Of a stretch of 64,000 bases of DNA, positions 35,499 to 44,973 are shown one piece after another; position 1 is the first letter of the stretch, and the number at the start of each line of letters is the position of its first letter. The DNA lies in contig NZ_NSFT01000010.1 of assembly GCF_002294725.1 (NCBI RefSeq), positions 124,001-188,000 on the forward strand, written 5' to 3'. A model generated the notes under the pieces. The model made no database searches. It was not told the origin of the DNA and saw only the letters and a list, made by a program, of their open reading frames with translations. Source of the stretch: Mesorhizobium sp. WSM4313 (GTDB taxonomy: Bacteria; Pseudomonadota; Alphaproteobacteria; Rhizobiales; Rhizobiaceae). Both the position numbers and the translations under genes were made by a program.

Positions 35499-36701
35499 CT
35501 AGTCGACGGAACCGACGAACAAGGTCTGGAAAGCGCCGTCCTTATATTCATTGACCACCATCGGCACCGAAAGCTGGCGCTTCTGGCCGAAGGAGGTCAT
35601 GCCGACATAGCTGAGCTTCGCGTCGCCCTTCAGGAAGGGATTGGGCGCCGAGAAAGTGTCCATGGTCTTCTTGAATTCCTCGACGTTGTTGATGGCCGCC
35701 GGATTGGCCTTCAAGGTCTCGATGATGTATTCGAGCGCATAGACCTTGGTGTTTGACTCGTCGTTGTATTCGCCGAACATCTTGGTGTAGCGGGCGACGA
35801 ATTCCTTCATCGCGTCCGAGGCGATCTCCGGCGTGGAGGCGCCGCCGACGGAGATGAAGCCGTTGGCGTATTCGCCGGCGCCCTCCTCCAGGACCTTGGC
35901 GTCCTGCGCGGTTTCCGTCGAGATCAGGCCTTCATAGCCGAGCTCGCGGGCGGCGCGGATGAGCAGCGGCGCGTTGGCCGGGGCCACGCCGGACAGGACG
36001 AGCAGGTCGGGCTTCAAGGCGACGATCGGCGTCAGCACTGGCGTGAAGTCGCGGGTGTCATTCTGGTAGGTGTCGTTCTGGGCGACGACTTCCAGTCCAA
36101 GTGCCTTCGCCGCCTCGACACCGCTGTCGCGCTGGCTGAGCGGGTCGGATTCATTGGCCGCGACAAAGGCGATCTTCTTCACGCCTTTGTTTTCCTTGAG
36201 ATATTTGTAGATCGCAGGGCCTGACTGATAGTTGGCGATCATCCCGAGCACCGCATTGGAGGCCGGCTTCTGGTAGAGCGCCTTGGGGAAAGCGTAGGGA
36301 AAATAAATGATGCCGTTGGCCTCGGCGACGGGGCGCACCGCGGCGGCGCCGTCATCGACATTCGGCCCGACGACATAGTGGATGCCTTCCTGCGCCATCT
36401 TCTCCATGCCGGCGATGGCGCGCTTGGGATCCTTCTGGTCGTCGAAGGTCACGATATTGATCTTGTAGGTGTCGTTGCCGATCTTGACGCCACCTGTCTC
36501 GTTGATCCAGGCGGCGCGGGTCTGCATCGAGCGCACATTCGACGTGCCCCAGGCGGCAGCGGGGCCGCTGGTAACGCCGACGAAGCCGATCTTCAGTTCC
36601 TTGTTTTCAGCCTGCGCGGACGAAATGCCGAGAGCGGCAAGCGCCAGGGTCGAGACGGCGCCGAGCGCCATTGATTTCAGAGTCGAGCGACGGTTGATCA
36701 T
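35499..36701 (-). CDS. ABC transporter substrate-binding protein, Leu/Ile/Val type
   Basis: 400-residue periplasmic protein. A Sec signal (cleavage near ISSAQAENK) precedes the type I periplasmic-binding fold, with KIGFVGVTSGPAAAWGTSN and the family's YPYAFPKAL-like hinge region. ATG 36701 has AAGGGGAA upstream. First gene of the operon; the ligand may be a hydantoin or ureide because a racemase of that family ends the operon. Confidence 0.9.
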   Translation of the reverse strand: MINRRSTLKSMALGAVSTLALAALGISSAQAENKELKIGFVGVTSGPAAAWGTSNVRSMQTRAAWINETGGVKIGNDTYKINIVTFDDQKDPKRAIAGMEKMAQEGIHYVVGPNVDDGAAAVRPVAEANGIIYFPYAFPKALYQKPASNAVLGMIANYQSGPAIYKYLKENKGVKKIAFVAANESDPLSQRDSGVEAAKALGLEVVAQNDTYQNDTRDFTPVLTPIVALKPDLLVLSGVAPANAPLLIRAARELGYEGLISTETAQDAKVLEEGAGEYANGFISVGGASTPEIASDAMKEFVARYTKMFGEYNDESNTKVYALEYIIETLKANPAAINNVEEFKKTMDTFSAPNPFLKGDAKLSYVGMTSFGQKRQLSVPMVVNEYKDGAFQTLFVGSVD

Positions 36702-36805
36702 AGTTTCAGTTCCCCTTGGTTATCGCGCTTTGTGTTTTGCTCGTAGGCTGCGCGTATAGCGTAAGGGAAACCGGCCGAGGTCGATTGTCAACATCTTTCT
36801 TCATT

Positions 36806-36817
36806 ATTGTATACAAT
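36806..36817. promoter_or_regulatory. ATTGTATACAAT palindrome, candidate GntR operator
   Basis: A perfect 12-bp palindrome about 105 bp upstream of the binding-protein start. The core TTGTATACAA is typical for FCD-type GntR regulators, and such a regulator is encoded at the end of this operon. Confidence 0.6.
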
Positions 36818-36995
36818 GTCTGGGTCGACTGTGTGCGATGACCCGCAGACCCGCGAGAGGATCGGTATTCAAAAGAGGCCACGTCCGGCCAACCACAGCC
36901 ACCCCGGCGAACTCCGATAAGTTCGCAGAGACCATAACGCAAAGAGGGTCGAGGCTTGTCGAAAACGCTCCGAGGAACGCCGCCCCCAGGGAATC

Positions 36996-37268
36996 CTACT
37001 TCCCGCAATAGTTATCGTTGATGTAGTTCACCGCATTCGCGTCCGGTCCGACGCGGTGATACGCGCAGGCGCCCGCCGCCGTGGTGGTCATCTGCTGATC
37101 GTAATAGCGCGGACCGCCGAACAGCGTCTCGATGATGTCGTCGCTGGCTGGAACATAACGCTCCTGTTTGACGACGCGGTAGCGATGCTGTTCGCCAGCG
37201 GCGGCCGGGCCCGCCATCATGGCTGCTGCGGCAAGCACGAGCGCGGCGATTGCAAAATATTTCGTCAT
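36996..37268 (-). CDS. small secreted hypothetical protein
   Basis: 90 residues from ATG 37268: Sec signal (IAALVLAAAAMMAGPAAAG) then a mature part of about 65 residues with two cysteines (ACAYH and NYCGK), perhaps disulfide-linked. Similar small periplasmic proteins are common in rhizobia; no function is known. Confidence 0.7.
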   Translation of the reverse strand: MTKYFAIAALVLAAAAMMAGPAAAGEQHRYRVVKQERYVPASDDIIETLFGGPRYYDQQMTTTAAGACAYHRVGPDANAVNYINDNYCGK

Positions 37269-37558
37269 GGCAGCGACCTTCTGGCAATTCGGATCTGCAG
37301 CATAGCCAAAATCGCCAGTGGAACAAAAGTTCCCGTTTCGCACTCGCGGCCGGTGAGTTCCTCGACACAGAAATTTGTGCGATGCGCATCATGGATAGGG
37401 GAGCAGTTCGCGCTCGAGGTGTCGATCGATCGCCGCCACGTTCAGCAGCAGCATTTGAGCGACCAGCAAGGATGGGGTGCGACAAAAACCGCAGCCGAGA
37501 CCAAGACTCCTGTATGTTCGCCCGATTGCGATCAAGGAATTAGGAAGGAGCTACCCCA

Positions 37559-38323
37559 ATGGACTTGTTCAAACTAGATGGCGACGTCGCGCTGGTCACC
37601 GGCGCCGGCAGCGGCATCGGTCAGGCGATAGCGGTCGGCCTTGCGGAGGCCGGTGCCGACGTCGCGTGCTTCGGTCACGCCTCGAAGGGAGGGCTCGAGG
37701 CGACGGCGCAGAGGATCACCGCGCTCGGCCGCAAGGCGCTTGCGATAACCGGCTCGGTGACGTCGGAAACCGATCTTGCCGCCGCCGTCGAGCGTATCGA
37801 AAGGGAGCTCGGCGCGCTTACGGTTGCCGTCAACAATGCAGGTATAGGCGGCGCACACGCGGCCGAGACCTTGCCGCTGGCCACGTGGGAAGAACTTTAC
37901 GGCATCAATGTCGGCGGTGTGTTCTTATCCTGCCAGGCCGAGGCTCGCGTGATGCTGCCGCGCCGCAAGGGATCGATCATCAACGTGGCCTCCATATCCG
38001 GCTCGATCGTCAACCGTGGTCTCCTCCAGACGCACTACAACTCGTCGAAGGCAGCGGTCATTCACATGACCAAGAGCCTGGCGATGGAATGGTCGGACCG
38101 CGGACTGCGGCTCAACGTGCTCAGCCCCGGATACACACTGACCCCGATGAACCGCAGGCCGGAAGTGGCCGAGCAAGTGAAGAACTTCGAGCGCGATACG
38201 CCCATGGGTCGCCTCGCGGCACCCGAGGAGATGATAGGCCCGGCGGTGTTTCTGGCCAGTCGAGCCGCGTCTTTCGTTACCGGCATCGATCTTATCGTGG
38301 ATGGCGGCTTCGTGTGCTGGTAG
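37559..38323 (+). CDS. SDR family oxidoreductase, polyol/gluconate dehydrogenase type
   Basis: 254-residue classical SDR: TGAGSGIGQAIAVGLAEAGA, NNAGIGG, Ser in NVASISGSIVN, active site YNSSK, and C-terminal VDGGFVCW. The overall pattern resembles D-arabinitol, mannitol or gluconate 5-dehydrogenases. ATG 37559 has AAGGAG upstream. It stands alone; a hairpin follows. Confidence 0.87.
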   Translation: MDLFKLDGDVALVTGAGSGIGQAIAVGLAEAGADVACFGHASKGGLEATAQRITALGRKALAITGSVTSETDLAAAVERIERELGALTVAVNNAGIGGAHAAETLPLATWEELYGINVGGVFLSCQAEARVMLPRRKGSIINVASISGSIVNRGLLQTHYNSSKAAVIHMTKSLAMEWSDRGLRLNVLSPGYTLTPMNRRPEVAEQVKNFERDTPMGRLAAPEEMIGPAVFLASRAASFVTGIDLIVDGGFVCW

Positions 38324-38367
38324 CAGAAGCGAAGCGCGGCGCGCTTCGTACTTGAATCGAAGGACGT

Positions 38368-38390
38368 CGCGGCCCTTGCAAAGGGCCGCG
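38368..38390 (+). terminator. hairpin after the SDR gene
   Basis: 10-bp CGCGGCCCTT/AAGGGCCGCG stem with a 3-nt loop, 45 nt after the SDR stop and without a U tract; probable bidirectional terminator between converging genes. Confidence 0.5.
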
Positions 38391-38481
38391 GGAAACGCGT
38401 CGCGATCCGACCCGAAACCGGGATCCGCCGTTGCATTTGTGCCAGGTCGCCCGCCTTCTCAAGCGCAGCGGCCGGCAGTGG

Positions 38482-39075
38482 CTAGTTATGGTGGATTTCC
38501 GTGCCGAGCACCTTCAGACACTCACGAATGAAGGCAGCAAGTGCGGTCCACCCTTTGGCCGAAACCATCGTGCCGTCTACATAGGCGTCGGTGGGCGAGA
38601 GGTCGATATAGGTGCCGCCCGCAAGGGTGACCTCCGGCTCGCAGGCCGCCAGCGCACCGACCTTCTTGCCGCGCACGACACCATCCACCGCTATCAGAAT
38701 CTGCACGCCGTGGCAGATCGTGAAGATCGGCTTGCCGGTCTCGTGGAAGTGGCGGACCATGGCCTGAACGCGCTTGTCGGTGCGGATGTATTCCGGTCCG
38801 CGGCCGCCGGCGCAGTAGACCGCATCATACTGGTCGATCTGCCTTTCCGCCTCCGAAAACGTCTTGTTGATCAGCGCGTAGTGTCCGGGCTTCTCGGTAT
38901 AGGTCTGGTCGCCCTCAAAGTCGTGCAGCGAGGTCTTGATCCGGTCTCCGGCGTTCTTGTCGGGGCACACGACATGGATGGTGTGGCCTACGGCTTCCAT
39001 GGCCTGCTGATAGACGAAGATTTCGTATTCCTCGGTGAACTCTCCGGTCAGCATCAGTATCTTTTTGGCTGGCAT
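38482..39075 (-). CDS. DJ-1/PfpI family protein
   Basis: 197 residues with the nucleophile elbow FTICHGVQ (Cys) and YDAVYCAGGRGPEY upstream, the DJ-1/PfpI glyoxalase/protease-like fold. Members are hydrolases, glyoxalases or deglycases. ATG 39075 has GAGGAA upstream. It is next to a GntR gene transcribed in the same direction, in front of an aldehyde/alcohol dehydrogenase operon, so carbonyl detoxification is possible. Confidence 0.85.
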   Translation of the reverse strand: MPAKKILMLTGEFTEEYEIFVYQQAMEAVGHTIHVVCPDKNAGDRIKTSLHDFEGDQTYTEKPGHYALINKTFSEAERQIDQYDAVYCAGGRGPEYIRTDKRVQAMVRHFHETGKPIFTICHGVQILIAVDGVVRGKKVGALAACEPEVTLAGGTYIDLSPTDAYVDGTMVSAKGWTALAAFIRECLKVLGTEIHHN

Positions 39076-39182
39076 GGTCTTCCTCTCGGTTGCGTGGCAG
39101 TGCAAGGCGCGCCTTGGTTTTGGGCATCGGATTGTGGATGTCAGCAAAGGGCATGTTTCACCCGCTTGGAACGTCCGGCCGC

Positions 39183-39881
39183 CTATTCGAACGCAGGCAG
39201 GAGCCTGTCGCGCGAGTTCTCGATGTGCACCCGCATGGCCCTTCGCGCCGCGTTCGCATCGCCGGCTGCGAAAGCCGAGAGAATGGCTTCGTGCTCGTCG
39301 AGAGCCTCCTCGGTTACGCGCGAGTGGTACATCAGCCGGAAAATGTGAAAATGCGTGTGCTGGTGGTTCAGCGTCTCGCGGATGATCTCGTTCTGCGCGA
39401 ACTCCATGATCTTGTCATGGAAGATCGCATCCTGGCGGGCGAAGTTGGAATAGCGAAGGCGCTCGTCCCTGCCCTCGCGGCGGGTCATGACCCCCGCCGC
39501 CTCTTGCAGGGCCGCCAGCCGGGCAGCGTCCAGGCCGGCCGCTGCCTTGGCCGCGGCGGCAGGCTCAAGCAAAAGGCGCAATTCGTAAAGCTCGTCAAAA
39601 CGCCGGCGTGTGATCTGCGGTGCGGCGCGATAGCCGATCAGATGGGTCTTGATCACCAGGCCTTCGCCTTCCAGACGCCCGAGAGCCTCGCGGATCGGCG
39701 TATGCGAGACATCCAGCTCCCGGACGAGATTGTCCACGGTTATGCGGGACCCCGGCGCGATCTTGAGCGACATGAGCTGCTGGAAGATCGCCTCGTAGAC
39801 GTCTCCCGCGAGGCTATTTGCGCGCTGGATTCTGCCCGTCGGCCGCGCGTCATCATCAAGCTTCACATCGGGGTTCTGCAT
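39183..39881 (-). CDS. GntR-family (FCD) transcriptional regulator
   Basis: 232 residues: winged helix VDNLVRELDVSHTPIREALG and FCD domain with the ligands pattern NFARQDAIFHDKIMEFAQN and HEAILSAF. ATG 39881 has AGAGG upstream. It is divergent from the Fe-alcohol dehydrogenase operon at 40017, with a candidate operator in between. Confidence 0.88.
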   Translation of the reverse strand: MQNPDVKLDDDARPTGRIQRANSLAGDVYEAIFQQLMSLKIAPGSRITVDNLVRELDVSHTPIREALGRLEGEGLVIKTHLIGYRAAPQITRRRFDELYELRLLLEPAAAAKAAAGLDAARLAALQEAAGVMTRREGRDERLRYSNFARQDAIFHDKIMEFAQNEIIRETLNHQHTHFHIFRLMYHSRVTEEALDEHEAILSAFAAGDANAARRAMRVHIENSRDRLLPAFE

Positions 39882-39940
39882 CTTTTTGCCTCTTGACAGG
39901 AAGGACCACTAACACGATGCTCCGGCCAATTCAATCCTAT

Positions 39941-39964
39941 ATCCTATACGATTTTATAGCGGAT
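39941..39964. promoter_or_regulatory. candidate GntR operator in the divergent promoter region
   Basis: ATCCTATA and TATAGCGGAT surround a 6-bp centre as an imperfect inverted repeat, located between the GntR gene and the Fe-alcohol dehydrogenase gene. Its AT-rich make-up stands out in this GC-rich DNA. Confidence 0.45.
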
Positions 39965-40016
39965 ACGCCTAAATGGAAGCGATGGATCGCCGATCCATAC
40001 TGGAAGGGCTCGCTCG

Positions 40017-41243
40017 ATGACCTTGTTCGCCGCAGCGCGATTGCCGCGTGAAATCTTATTCGGCAAAGGCCAGCGCCAGGTGCTGCCGCAGGTCGCATCT
40101 AGGCATGGCAAGCGCGCGCTCGTCTGCACGGACGAGCGCTTCGCGGCAACGGCCATATTCGGCGAGATGATGGCCGCGCTGAGGAATACCTCGGTTGAAA
40201 TCCTTGTCCATGACCGCACTCTGCCGGACGTGCCTCGGGACAGCGTCGCGGTCTGTGTTGCCGAGGCGAAGGATTTCAAACCCGACATGGTCGTTGGGAT
40301 CGGTGGCGGAAGCTGCCTCGACATGGCCAAATGCGCGGCGCTGCTGATCAGTCATGGCGGCAGGCTTCAGGACTACTATGGCGAGTTCAAGGTCCCGGGC
40401 CCAACGCTGCCGCTGATTGCCGTGCCGACCACCGCCGGCACCGGCTCGGAGGTGACGCCCGTAGCCGTCATCTCCGATCCGGAGCGCCTGCTGAAGGTCG
40501 GCATTTCAAGTCCTCACCTCATCGCCGCCGTCGCGCTATGCGACCCGGAGCTGACCGCGACTTGCCCGCCCGCGCTCACGGCAATTGCAGGCGCCGATGC
40601 CCTGACGCACGCCATCGAAGCCTTTACGGCGGCGAGACGCGGAACCGATCCGACACTGCCGCAGCAGCACGTTTTTGTGGGCAAGAGCGCTCTCACCGAC
40701 CATTTCGCGCTATTGGCCGTCAAGCTTCTTGGCCGCAGCCTGGAAAGGGCCTACCGGGACGGTGCGGACGAGGATGCGCGCGCCGATGTGATGATGGGCG
40801 CCTTGGCGGCCGGCTGCGCCTTCGGCACGGCCGGGACGGCCGCCGCCCATGCCGTGCAATATCCGGTTGGCGCGCTCACCCACACGCCGCATGGGTTGGG
40901 GGTGGCGACCATGCTTCCCTATGTGATGAACTACAACTTGCCCGCCGCCGCCAGCGAGTTTGCCGAGGTTGGTGCAGCACTCGGTCTTCCCCATGCCGAC
41001 ATTGAACTCAAGGACAGGGCTTCCGCGACCATCGCAGAGGTCTCACGGCTTTTCGGCTCGATCGGCATCACACGGACGCTAGCCGAGCTGGGCTTGCCTG
41101 CCGGCAAGATCGAGTGGACCGCCGAGCAGGCGCTTGGCATCGACCGCCTGATCAAGAACAACCCCCGCCCTTTCGACGCCGCCGCGATGCGACGGCTGGT
41201 GCAAGCGGCCTATGACGGCGATATGCCCGCCAGTCTGATGTGA
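40017..41243 (+). CDS. iron-containing alcohol dehydrogenase
   Basis: 408-residue group III alcohol dehydrogenase. It has the NAD motif VGIGGGSCLDMAK, PTTAGTGSEVTPVAVI, and metal His residues in DALTHAIEAF and THTPHGLG. The family includes 4-hydroxybutyrate dehydrogenases and maleylacetate reductases. First gene of an operon with a semialdehyde dehydrogenase (15-nt gap) and a hydrolase. Together a 4-hydroxybutyrate or similar hydroxy-acid pathway is plausible. Confidence 0.88.
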   Translation: MTLFAAARLPREILFGKGQRQVLPQVASRHGKRALVCTDERFAATAIFGEMMAALRNTSVEILVHDRTLPDVPRDSVAVCVAEAKDFKPDMVVGIGGGSCLDMAKCAALLISHGGRLQDYYGEFKVPGPTLPLIAVPTTAGTGSEVTPVAVISDPERLLKVGISSPHLIAAVALCDPELTATCPPALTAIAGADALTHAIEAFTAARRGTDPTLPQQHVFVGKSALTDHFALLAVKLLGRSLERAYRDGADEDARADVMMGALAAGCAFGTAGTAAAHAVQYPVGALTHTPHGLGVATMLPYVMNYNLPAAASEFAEVGAALGLPHADIELKDRASATIAEVSRLFGSIGITRTLAELGLPAGKIEWTAEQALGIDRLIKNNPRPFDAAAMRRLVQAAYDGDMPASLM

Positions 41244-41258
41244 AACAGGAGGCACCTG

Positions 41259-42743
41259 ATGAACGCTTCTCCAGGGCTTTTGGATGAGGAGGACGTCTCC
41301 GAATATGCCACGTTCTCACACGGGCTCTATATCGGCGGGCAATGGCGGCCCTCGTCGGACGGGCGCGTTATCGAGGTGGTCGATCCATCGACGGAATCCG
41401 TCATCGCGGCTGTTCCCGATGCTACGCTGGCTGACGCCGCCGCCGCCGTCGACGCCGCGGCCAAGGCGGCGGCTGCCTGGCGCGAAACCGCCCCACGCAA
41501 ACGGTCGGAGATCCTGAGACGTTGCTTCGAACTGATGACCGAGCGGGCGGAGACGTTGGCCGTGCTGATTTCGTTGGAGAACGGCAAGGCGCTGCGCGAT
41601 GCACGCGGCGAAGTCGCTTATGCGGCCGAGTTCTTTCGGTGGAACGCCGAGGAAGCGGTTCGCATCAGCGGCGAGTTCGGCCTTGCGCCTTCCGGCGCAA
41701 ACCGCATCGTCATCGACTACCAGCCGATAGGCATATGTGTGCTCATCACGCCATGGAATTTTCCAGCTGCCATGGCCACACGCAAGATCGCGCCGGCGCT
41801 CGCAGCCGGCTGTACCGTGATCCTGAAGCCCGCCAGCGAAACGCCGCTGACTGCCTATGCGCTTGCCGCGCTGTATGAGGACGCCGGCGTCCCGCCCGGT
41901 GTCGTGAACGTTCTCACCACGTCCAATCCGGGACCGCTGACCGCTGCCATGCTCGCCGACCCGCGAGTGCGCAAACTCTCGTTCACCGGCTCCACCGGCG
42001 TTGGGCGCGTTCTTCTGGCCGAAGCCGCCAGGCACGTCATCTCCTGTTCGATGGAGCTTGGCGGCAACGCTCCCTTTGTCGTGTTCGACGACGCCGACCT
42101 GGAGGCAGCGCTCGACGGAGCGATGATTGCCAAGATGCGCAACGCCGGCGAAGCATGCACTGCCGCCAACCGGCTTTATGTCCAGGCGGGTATCCATGAT
42201 GCTTTCGCGGAGGGACTGCGCAAGCGCATGGCCGCCCTCAAGGTAGGCCCCGGCACGGACGTCGAGACCGAATGCGGCCCGATGATCACTCGCAAAGCCA
42301 TCGAGAAAATCGACCGGCTCGTCAAAGACGCGGTCCGTCGCGGTGCAAAGGTGCTGTGCGGAGGCGCAGCCTCGGATGACAAGGGCTTTTTCTACCCGCC
42401 GACGGTTCTTTGCGACGTTGCCCCGGATTCGGAGATGGCGCACGAGGAAATATTCGGTCCCGTCGCTCCAATCATGCGCTTCGACGATGAGGCCGAAGTC
42501 ATCGCGCGCGCCAACGACACCGAATACGGGTTGGCGGCCTATATCTATACGCGCGATCTGGCCAAGGGCATGCGCGTGGCATCAAGGATCGAGTCGGGTA
42601 TGATAGCGCTGAATCGGGGCCTGATGTCCGACCCTGCGGCTCCCTTCGGCGGCGTCAAGCAGAGCGGCCTGGGACGCGAGGGCGGGCAAAAGCACGGCAT
42701 CAGCGAGTTCCTGGAAGCCAAATATATCGCCGTGACGATGTGA
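41259..42743 (+). CDS. NAD(P)-dependent succinate-semialdehyde dehydrogenase-like
   Basis: 494-residue ALDH. It has the glutamate region MELGGNAPFVVFDDADL, catalytic Cys in NAGEACTAANR, ITPWNFPAAMATRKIAPALA, and a GabD-like C-terminal GLGREGGQKHGISEFLEAKY. Strong AGGAGG site precedes ATG 41259. It probably oxidises the aldehyde made by the preceding alcohol dehydrogenase. Confidence 0.9.
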   Translation: MNASPGLLDEEDVSEYATFSHGLYIGGQWRPSSDGRVIEVVDPSTESVIAAVPDATLADAAAAVDAAAKAAAAWRETAPRKRSEILRRCFELMTERAETLAVLISLENGKALRDARGEVAYAAEFFRWNAEEAVRISGEFGLAPSGANRIVIDYQPIGICVLITPWNFPAAMATRKIAPALAAGCTVILKPASETPLTAYALAALYEDAGVPPGVVNVLTTSNPGPLTAAMLADPRVRKLSFTGSTGVGRVLLAEAARHVISCSMELGGNAPFVVFDDADLEAALDGAMIAKMRNAGEACTAANRLYVQAGIHDAFAEGLRKRMAALKVGPGTDVETECGPMITRKAIEKIDRLVKDAVRRGAKVLCGGAASDDKGFFYPPTVLCDVAPDSEMAHEEIFGPVAPIMRFDDEAEVIARANDTEYGLAAYIYTRDLAKGMRVASRIESGMIALNRGLMSDPAAPFGGVKQSGLGREGGQKHGISEFLEAKYIAVTM

Positions 42744-42753
42744 GGGCGCAGGC

Positions 42754-43569
42754 GTGACCAGGGATCCCTTTCGCATCCGCGACCACGTTACGGAGTTCGA
42801 CGATATCGTCGCCGAGATCGTTCACCGCAGTGCGGAGACCCGGGCGAAAATCCCGATCGTCGCCGATGTCGCCTACGGACCGGACGCCGCCGAAACCGTC
42901 GATCTGTTCTTTCCCCTGGGAAAACGCGATCGCCTGCCGGTGCACATGTTCATCCACGGCGGCTACTGGCGCATGTTCTCCAAGCGCGATTATTCCTATG
43001 TCGCGGACACGGTGACGCGGGCGGGCGCGATCGCGATCATCGTCGACTATTCACTGATGCCCTCGGTGAGGATGGCCGCCATCGTCGAGCAGGTGCGCCG
43101 AGCCAAGCGTTGGGTGCTCGAGCACATCGCCGAGCATGGCGGCGATTGCGGCCGCCTGACGGTCAGCGGGCACTCCGCCGGCGCCCATCTGGCGACGATG
43201 CTGTTCAACGATGACGGCCGATCATCAAGCGTTAAAGGCGCGCTGCTGCTTGGCGGCTTGTACGAGCTGAAGCCTCTGCAGACCTCCTTCCTTGCCGCCG
43301 AGATCGCCATAACGGACGAGGAGGCCGCCAGCCTGTCGCCGCTGACACATCGCTTCGATCCCGCCGTAGAGGTCGAGATTGCTGTTGGAGCCGAGGAAAC
43401 GCCGCCGTTCCACAGCCAGGCCGAGGCATTTGCGAAGCATCTGCGAAAACAAGGGCTGGCAGTCTCTCAAACCGCCCTCTCCGGTGCCAATCACATGAGC
43501 AGCGTTCGCGACCTTGGAGTGAGTGGAACCGAGGCATCGGATCGTCTGGCCAAGCTCATCGCCACATAG
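42754..43569 (+). CDS. alpha/beta hydrolase (kynurenine-formamidase-like)
   Basis: 271-residue hydrolase: oxyanion HGGYW, nucleophile elbow SGHSAGAH, C-terminal His near GANHMSSVRD. This HGGYW/GHSAGAH combination is typical of formamidases and esterases. GTG 42754 starts 10 nt after the ALDH stop, so the three genes are one operon. It may release the hydroxy acid that the dehydrogenases use. Confidence 0.85.
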   Translation: MTRDPFRIRDHVTEFDDIVAEIVHRSAETRAKIPIVADVAYGPDAAETVDLFFPLGKRDRLPVHMFIHGGYWRMFSKRDYSYVADTVTRAGAIAIIVDYSLMPSVRMAAIVEQVRRAKRWVLEHIAEHGGDCGRLTVSGHSAGAHLATMLFNDDGRSSSVKGALLLGGLYELKPLQTSFLAAEIAITDEEAASLSPLTHRFDPAVEVEIAVGAEETPPFHSQAEAFAKHLRKQGLAVSQTALSGANHMSSVRDLGVSGTEASDRLAKLIAT

Positions 43570-43785
43570 AGCCCTATCCAGATACCGCTGGCCTGCGAAG
43601 TGGAATGCTGCGCTCAATCCCGCTCAAGCGGCGCAGGCCGCAAGCGCGCCGGCTGCATGGGGCGGCTATGGCGACAAAAGCGTCAAACCGTAAGAGACCG
43701 TAGCCGCTCAAAAAGTTCCCCGCGTTGAAGGCTGCCGTCGCCCGAACCATCAGATGCGCAAGCGTCTCCGGCGACCTGCCGCGCG

Positions 43786-44682
43786 TCAGTCGCGCGATAT
43801 GGACAGCCCGGCGAGAAGCGGCGCGTGCGCGGCAAGCCTGCGGGACATGAACTCGGTGAAGAGCCGCACGCGCTTCGTCTTGCGGGACTCCCCCTGCGTG
43901 AGAAGCCAGAGCGTTCCGTACATGTGCAGGTCGGTTCCCGGCACCCTCACCAGTAGAGGGTCGGCATCGCCCACGAAGCACGGCAGCGTGGTCATCCCGA
44001 GCCCTTGCCGGACGGCAACGATCTGCGCCTCGCCGTCCGTGGTTCTGAATGGAACCCCGGTGGTGCGAACCTCGCCGTCGCTCGCCCAATCCGGAATTCC
44101 ATGAATGCTTATGACGATCCATCGGATCGGATCAGGCGCGCCCGCACGCCACGCGGCCAGCCGATCGCGAGACATATAGACGCCGCCGAACACCTCCGGC
44201 CCCTTCAGGCCGTGAAGATTGAGCGGCAGGGTTTTGCGGTCGTAGACGACGCGAATCGCGACGTCGGCCTCTCGGTTGGTCAGATTTGCCAGCTCGCCGG
44301 ACGACAAGATGTCCATCTCGATGTCTGGATGCAGACGCGCGAACTCGGCGAAGTCCGGCATGAGCAGGTGTGTTGCGAGGGGCGGCGCCAGCGTCACCCG
44401 CAGAAGCCCGCGCACGCTCTGGTCGCGCCCAAAGATGCGCGTCTCCAGCAGGTGCGACGACGCTTCCATCTGGTCCGCGAACTCAAGGACCTCCTCGCCC
44501 GCAGCCGTCAGGCGGTAGCCCGAAGGCAGCTTTTCGAACATGTGCACCCCGAGGCGTTCCTCGAGCTGGGCGATGCGTCGCAGCACGGTCGAGTGGTTCA
44601 CACCGAGGCGCTCAGCGGCAGCCCGCACGGAGCCTCCGCGCGCGACGGCAAGAAAGTGGCGAACGTCATCCCAGTCGATCAT
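43786..44682 (-). CDS. LysR-family transcriptional regulator
   Basis: 298-residue LysR: DWDDVRHFLAVARGGSVRAA and LGVNHSTVLRRIAQLEERLG, then substrate domain from about residue 90. ATG 44682 is the family start; a longer reading adds unrelated residues. It is divergent from the SDR operon at 44974 across 291 bp, which it probably regulates. Confidence 0.88.
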   Translation of the reverse strand: MIDWDDVRHFLAVARGGSVRAAAERLGVNHSTVLRRIAQLEERLGVHMFEKLPSGYRLTAAGEEVLEFADQMEASSHLLETRIFGRDQSVRGLLRVTLAPPLATHLLMPDFAEFARLHPDIEMDILSSGELANLTNREADVAIRVVYDRKTLPLNLHGLKGPEVFGGVYMSRDRLAAWRAGAPDPIRWIVISIHGIPDWASDGEVRTTGVPFRTTDGEAQIVAVRQGLGMTTLPCFVGDADPLLVRVPGTDLHMYGTLWLLTQGESRKTKRVRLFTEFMSRRLAAHAPLLAGLSISRD

Positions 44683-44973
44683 GGTGCAATCCAGCACCGC
44701 CGAGGTGCGCCTTCCAAAGCATGTGTCCAATACATCGAACAGCATCTCGTATTTGAGTAGCACGGGCGATCGTCATAGCCCACGCTGACAAGCGCGGCCC
44801 ATTCCGAACAGCGGACACCGATCGTCGCGGCTGGCGTCAGTCGTCCAGCCGGATCGATTTCGCACCACCGATGTGCGCGCTTGTGCACTCAAAGCCCGAT
44901 GCCGGCGGACCCATCTCGGAGTTCTCGGGGCCCTTCCCCGAACAACCAAAGATGGAGCCTGAAAGGACAAATC

